DNA from: Panax quinquefolius
Taxonomy: Eukaryota > Streptophyta > Magnoliopsida > Apiales > Araliaceae
Direction: 5' to 3'
Assembly: GCA_020205615.1 (NCBI GenBank)
Contig: JAINUW010000294.1
Coordinates: forward strand, 248,001-312,000
Length of the DNA stretch: 64,000 bases
Shown: piece after piece, positions 59,733 to 64,000 of the stretch
Layout of the letters: every line of letters begins with the position of its first letter
Position numbering within the stretch: position 1 is the stretch's first letter
Translations under genes and position numbers: made by a program
Notes under the pieces: model-generated
Told to the model about the DNA's origin: nothing
Databases searched by the model: none
The model's input: only the letters and a program-made list of their open reading frames with translations

Positions 59733-60545
59733 GTGGTCATCCCAATTTCCCTTGAAATCCATTACGCAAGTCCTAAGCATGTCCTCCAGCGTTTATATTG
59801 TCCGCTCACTCTGTCCATCTGTCTGAGGATGATAAGCAGTACTCAACCTTAAATGTGTTCCCATCCTCTCTTGCAAGATTTTCATGAATTTTGACGTAAA
59901 ACGCGGGTCTCGGTTAGAAACAATCGACACTGGCACTCCATATCGTGAAATAATCTCCTTTACGTACAAACTCGCTAACTAATTTAAATTGTAACAGATC
60001 TTGATTGGTAGAAAATGTGCATTCTTTGTAAGTTGATCCACGATAACCCAAATGGCATCATAACCTTTCTGCGTAATTGAAAGTCCTACCATGAAATCCA
60101 TCGTAATGTTCTCACATTTCCATTCTGGTATTTCCAACTGTTGTAGTAAACCACTCGGTCGTTGATGCTCTACTTTTACGCGTTGGCAAGTCAAACATAT
60201 ACTAGCGCACTCTGCGACTTCCCGTTTCAAATTGGGCCACTAAAAATGTTGCCTCAAGTCTCAGTACATCTTAGTGTTCCCCAGATGAACAAAATATGTC
60301 GTATTGTGTGCCTTATGCAAAATCTCTTCTCTTAACTCAGTTATCACTGGTACCCACACTCTTCCTTTGATTCTTAAGATACCGTCTTTATCCATTCAAA
60401 AATTTTCTTCCTCATTTTCTTAAATCCTTTTCCTGATTTTCTCACATTCTCCATCTTTCTTCTGTGCTTCTTTTACTCTATCCAATAATGTCGGACAAGC
60501 TTCCATTATAAATAACTTCTCTTTAGACCTCTTTTGTCCCTTTAC
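59733..60545 (-). pseudogene. Integrase N-terminal and catalytic part of G/H, cut by X
   Basis: 59979-60230 is open: [20 protein letters not shown] (end of the HHCC domain), [19 protein letters not shown] (first catalytic Asp) and [17 protein letters not shown]. Further down [14 protein letters not shown] carries the Glu, then TLEDML and KGNWDDH, where X begins at 59732. The next residues reappear at 4554. Frame breaks at about 60240, 59975 and a stop after SERTI. Confidence 0.85.
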
Positions 60546-60966
60546 CTATATTTCCAATTTCTCCATTTCTCTTATTAACTCTTCCTGAGTCATCAATTGA
60601 ATCAATTTCTCTCTTCCCTTCCTACTTAGCGTGTCAACCACTACATTCGCTTTCCCCAGGTGATAAAGAATATCGCAATCATAATCTTTAATCAATTCCA
60701 ACCACCTCCTCTGACGCATATTCAACCCCTTATGTGTGAAGATATATTTTACTCTTGTGGTCCGTTTATATCTCACATTTTTCTCCATACAAATAATATC
60801 TCCATATCTTCAACGCAAAAACTACTGCCGCTAACTCTAAGTCATGAGTAGGGTATCGTTTTTCGTAATCCTTCAACTGTCATGATGCATACGCAATGAA
60901 TTTTCCATGTTGCATTAGCACACAACCCAGTCCTCTATGTGACACATCACTATACACCACAAATCC
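60546..60966 (-). pseudogene. RNase H domain of G/H
   Basis: [20 protein letters not shown] (frame broken around 60890-60960), THDLELAA, then 60546-60788 with [20 protein letters not shown] and [16 protein letters not shown]. The catalytic DHKSLKY block is damaged, read as RTTRVKY. Non-functional. Confidence 0.82.
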
Positions 60967-61826
60967 TCATGTATCATCTGGTAATGATAATACAAGCGCC
61001 TCGCTTAATCTCTTCTTCAACTCTTGAAAACTCTCTTCGCATTTGTTGGTCCATACAAATTTCACCATCTTCTTCGTCAGATTAGTCAACGGGGTCGCTA
61101 TCTTTGAAAAATCCTGGATAAATATTCGATAGTACCCAACTAACCCCAAGAAACTTATCACCTCCATCGGCGTTCTTGGTTGTTCCCAATTACTTACTGC
61201 TTTGACCTTTTCGGGGTCTACTGAGATTCCATTCTCATCCACCACGTGGCCTAAGAATTGAACCTTCTTCATCCAAAATTCACACTTTGAAAATTTTAAA
61301 TACATCTTCCCTTCCGTAGTGCCTCCAAAACAATCTTCAGATGTTCGACGTGTTCTTCCTCTGTCTTCGAGTAGATCAAAATATCGTCGATTAAAACCAC
61401 CACAAATTTATCCAAGTATGGCTTGAAAACTCGATTCATCAAGTCCATGAATGTTGTCAGAGCATTAGTCAACCCAAATGACATTACCAAAAACTCATAA
61501 TTTCCATAACGGGTTAAAAACGCAGTCTTTGGTATGTCCTCCTCCTGCACTTTCAGTTGGTGATATCATGTTTATAGGTCAATCTTTGAGAAACATTTTG
61601 CTCCCTTTAGTTGATCAAATAAGTCGTCTATCCTTGGTAGCAAATATCTGTTCTTGATCGTTACTCTGTTCAATTCTCGATAATCGATACAGAGCCTCAT
61701 CGATCCATCCTTTTTCTTCATGAATAACATTGGTGCTCCCCAAGGAGACACACTTGGTCGAATGTACCCCTTATATAATAACTCTTGAAGTTGTATCATC
61801 AATTCCTTCATTTCTACCGGCGCCAT
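60967..61826 (-). pseudogene. Reverse transcriptase of G/H
   Basis: 61572-61826: [38 protein letters not shown] and [20 protein letters not shown]. Two stops (TAA, TGA) then fall where relatives read RTG before YHQL. 61296-61550: [14 protein letters not shown] and catalytic [10 protein letters not shown]. 60967-61305: CEFWMKKVQFLGHVV to FLGLVGYYRIF. One frameshift occurs near 61300. Catalytic Asp pair present, product not possible. Confidence 0.88.
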
Positions 61827-62461
61827 ACGATATGGAGCTTTCGAAATCGGTGTCGTTCCCGGTGCTAAGTCTATTACGAATTTGATTTCTCTGTCTGGCG
61901 GAAGACCAGGCAGATCATCCAGAAATACATCTTGAAATTCATTTACTACGGATATATCCTTAATTTATTCTCCCTTTTTCCGAATATCTACGATGTAAGC
62001 TAAATAACCTACACATCATTTCCTTAATAATTTCTTGGCCTGCATCATCGTAACGCAACACGATTTCTTAAGCGATGAGCTATCATAAAACACTACCTTA
62101 GACTTACTCGGAGTCTGAAAGTTCACACACTTGTCTTTGCCGACAAATTCTGCATTGTCGCATGGTTATATAACCAATCCATTCCCAGTATTACGTCAAA
62201 TTCTCCCAGTCTAATAGGAGTCAAGTCTATGCTGAGTTCATGCTCTCTAATGTTTGCGCAACAATTCTGATAAATGTATTCTACAGGGATTATTTCCTTA
62301 TTCGCAACTTCAACGTTCAAAGAATCTTCTAAACGTTCTCGGGGTGTACTAAGTTTACTAGCAAATTCTTTAGATATAAAAGAACATGCCGCACTCGAAT
62401 CAATTAATACATAAGTATTTATATTATTGATTGGGATTATACCTGACACTATGTCCTTCAT
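61827..62461 (-). pseudogene. Retropepsin and linker of G/H
   Basis: IIPINNINTYVLIDSSAACS (the DSG catalytic triplet is DSS here) continuing to RLGEFDVILGMDWLYNHATM. The linker to RT (61827-62120) is frame-broken with a PDREIKF-like segment. The Gly-to-Ser change next to the catalytic Asp would be expected to inactivate the enzyme. Confidence 0.83.
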
Positions 62462-62970
62462 GACTCTGCATCACGGACGAGCATGTTAAAGGTTGAGGCG
62501 GTCGATCATTGGGTTTCTTGTGGGTCCACCAATCATTAACTTGCTTCCTCCTCCCTGGCCTCCGCCAGTTCCACTACTTCCTTTCTTTGGGCAATCCTTT
62601 ATCTGGTGCTCCATTGATCCATAAGCAAAGCATCCCCCGATCTTCTTTGGTTTTGGGCAATTTGGTGATATGTGCCCCTCTTGGCCGCAATTATAGCTCG
62701 TGCCCTTTCCTTTTCAGAACTCCCCTTGATGACTCCTCCCACACTTGTTACAAGCTTCATTCCTTTTCTTGAAGTTTCCCTGGTGACTTCCTCCTTGATT
62801 ATTGTTTCTGTTGTTGTTGTTGTTGTTGTTTTCCCATTTCCTCTTTCCAGAGTTACTCCCTCCGCTGCTGCTTCCTCCACGATGTTCACTACCAGTGTTC
62901 TTTTTTTTTTCTTCTCCTTATGATATAGACTTAAGGCCTTACTTCCACCTTCCGCAATAACTGCCTTCTC
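62462..62970 (-). pseudogene. gag C-terminal part of G/H, cut at 62970
   Basis: SEKAVIAEGGSKALSLYHKE matches the capsid end of C (EKAIIVKGVNEALSQYHK). A (TTG)n run (about 62809-62830) follows, then two knuckles in frame with each other: CNKCGRSHQGEF and SYNCGQEGHISPNC, the latter with its first Cys changed to Ser. The amino-terminal gag is displaced by the insert starting at 62971. Confidence 0.8.
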
Positions 62971-63285
62971 TGATAGGTATAATTTTATTTTATATTTTGA
63001 TGATAACAAATTATGTTTTAAATAAATATGTAATTATTTATTTATTTTATTATTTTCTATTTTACTTGAATTAATTTTTATTGACCTTGATAAATCATAT
63101 GTCAAGTGTTAAATAAATTAATTCATATAATATTTAAGGCAAGAAAACCCTATTTTCTTTTTCTAAACTAAAGATTGGGCAAAAAATTTTTTTATACATG
63201 TATACTATATACTAAAATATAATATATAATAAAATACTTATTATATAATATCGGGTATATATATATATACATATTACTTTTAGTA

Positions 63286-63346
<61 letters not shown>

Positions 63347-63371
63347 AGTATAATGCATACGTGTCTTTCTT
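62971..63371. repeat. AT-rich insert in gag of G/H, probably start of another LTR element
   Basis: G/H homology stops after TGCCTTCTC at 62970 and the sequence changes to TGATAGGTATAATTTTATTT with TTTTGATGATAACAAATTATG, reminiscent of copia-type LTR starts. No gene. Ends in an (AT)n run and is cut at 63372. Classification uncertain. Confidence 0.45.
63289..63344. repeat. (AT)n microsatellite
   Basis: About 56 bases of uninterrupted TA dinucleotides. Confidence 0.95.
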
Positions 63372-64000
63372 TGTGACAACCCGAGAATTTAGAAAATTTT
63401 TAAAATTTTATTGAATTGATTTAAGGTTCAATATTAGAACCTAGACTGAAAATAAGTGTATGCGTTTGATATTTTTAAGAAAAATTTTTGAGGATTTGCA
63501 AAACTCTATGAAGGATTTAGGTGAATTATTCAGGAATAAAGGAATAAGCGTTTATGTTCTGTGAATATGGTTGTATATGTGTACAGTATGTGGTTAAGGG
63601 TCAAGGGTTGACCAGATAAACGATATCTGTAACAAACCATAAGTATATATTAAGAACATCAACGTTCAGTTAGAAAACCTTAGCGATTAATAAGAAACCC
63701 TAGAAACCGGTTCTGGAAACCCTAATTTCCGTTCCGGGAATTCAAAACCCTAATTCGAGAATTTAAAACCCTAATCTGGGAACTTAAAGGATAATTATAA
63801 TGCGCATATGCTATTAGTTATAAGATTAATTAGGGTAAAGCTTAATTAATTAGCAAACCCTAATTTCAAATTTAGAAAACCATAATTTCTGGATTAGAAA
63901 CCGTAATTTATAATTAGGGAAAACCTAAGTGTTAATTTAAAAGTTTTAATGTTAATTAGGAAATATTAATCTTAATTTTTAATTTATGAGTAATTAGAAA
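63372..64000. repeat. Start of a further LTR (element J), runs off the window
   Basis: TGTGACAACCCGAGAATTTA is a typical chromovirus-type LTR terminus. The following 600 bp is non-coding and contains a run of short repeats around AACCCTAATT and GAAAACC (63675-63900). No sister copy in the window, so this rests on the terminus only. Confidence 0.5.

Larger units (their letters stand above)
72..62970 (-). mobile_element. Element G/H: chromovirus Ty3/gypsy retrotransposon split by about 55 kb of nested insertions
   Basis: The left part (72-4554) holds a 3' LTR, polypurine tract, integrase tail and chromodomain-like region. The right part (59733-62970) holds gag, protease, RT, RNase H and integrase core, all on the minus strand. 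The right part ends in integrase at the motif WDDH and the left part resumes at TSIGMPPY. In relatives about 13 residues (beginning LPLVEF) separate these motifs, so I infer one element interrupted by X. The 5' LTR and gag start are outside the window. The coding region is dead: stops in RT and chromodomain, a DSS instead of DSG protease motif, and one broken zinc knuckle. Confidence 0.78.

Noticed and set aside
63675..63900. Telomere-like AACCCTAA repeats
   Set aside because: Only scattered AACCCTAATT and GAAACCCTAG motifs in an LTR, not a regular (CCCTAAA)n array.

Overview
The window is nuclear DNA of a flowering plant. It is AT-rich and built almost entirely from long-terminal-repeat (LTR) retrotransposons inserted into one another. 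I see no host gene, rRNA, tRNA gene or CRISPR array. The plant assignment rests on Ty3/gypsy chromovirus polyproteins (gag, protease, RT, RNase H, integrase, chromodomain-like tail), methionine-initiator-tRNA primer sites, an aspartate-tRNA primer site of the Athila/Tat type, and LTRs of 1.7 to 3.8 kb. I cannot name the species. Element letters are mine.

Layout. G/H is the host layer: a minus-strand chromovirus whose 3' LTR is 72-3877 and whose polyprotein is split. The integrase tail and chromodomain lie at 3922-4554, and integrase core back to gag lies at 59733-62970. The two protein halves meet with only about 13 residues missing. Everything between is material inserted into its integrase gene. 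The first guest is X, an Athila/Tat-like minus-strand element represented by three LTRs (4555-14675 interrupted, 14690-15895, 57985-59732) and part of its internal region. X was then hit by A (5494-14062, + strand, internally deleted), C (15896-27051, - strand), D (27056-45640, + strand) and F (47453-57759, + strand, same family as A). D carries E (33459-42277, - strand), a non-autonomous element with long LTRs and a 3 kb internal region with no recognisable gene. Maximum nesting depth is four (G/H > X > D > E). At the right edge the gag of G/H is cut by an AT-rich, probably LTR-derived sequence (from 62971), itself cut by the start of another LTR (63372).

All gag-pol regions are decayed by stops, frameshifts or deletions. 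The best preserved is D: its pol frame is maintained across the E insertion apart from a few stops. Intact target-site duplications mark E (AAATC) and F (GATAA); A has a near match (GTGTA/ATGTA).

The most interesting points are: the X LTR tandem joined by only a 14-bp polypurine-tract spacer; the small Athila-like ORF of X that F splits; tandem hairpin arrays in the LTRs of the A/F and D families; a templated-filler junction where C meets D; sequence modules shared by LTRs of different families; and a pattern of sister-LTR differences at CAG/CTG sites that may be consensus error rather than biology.
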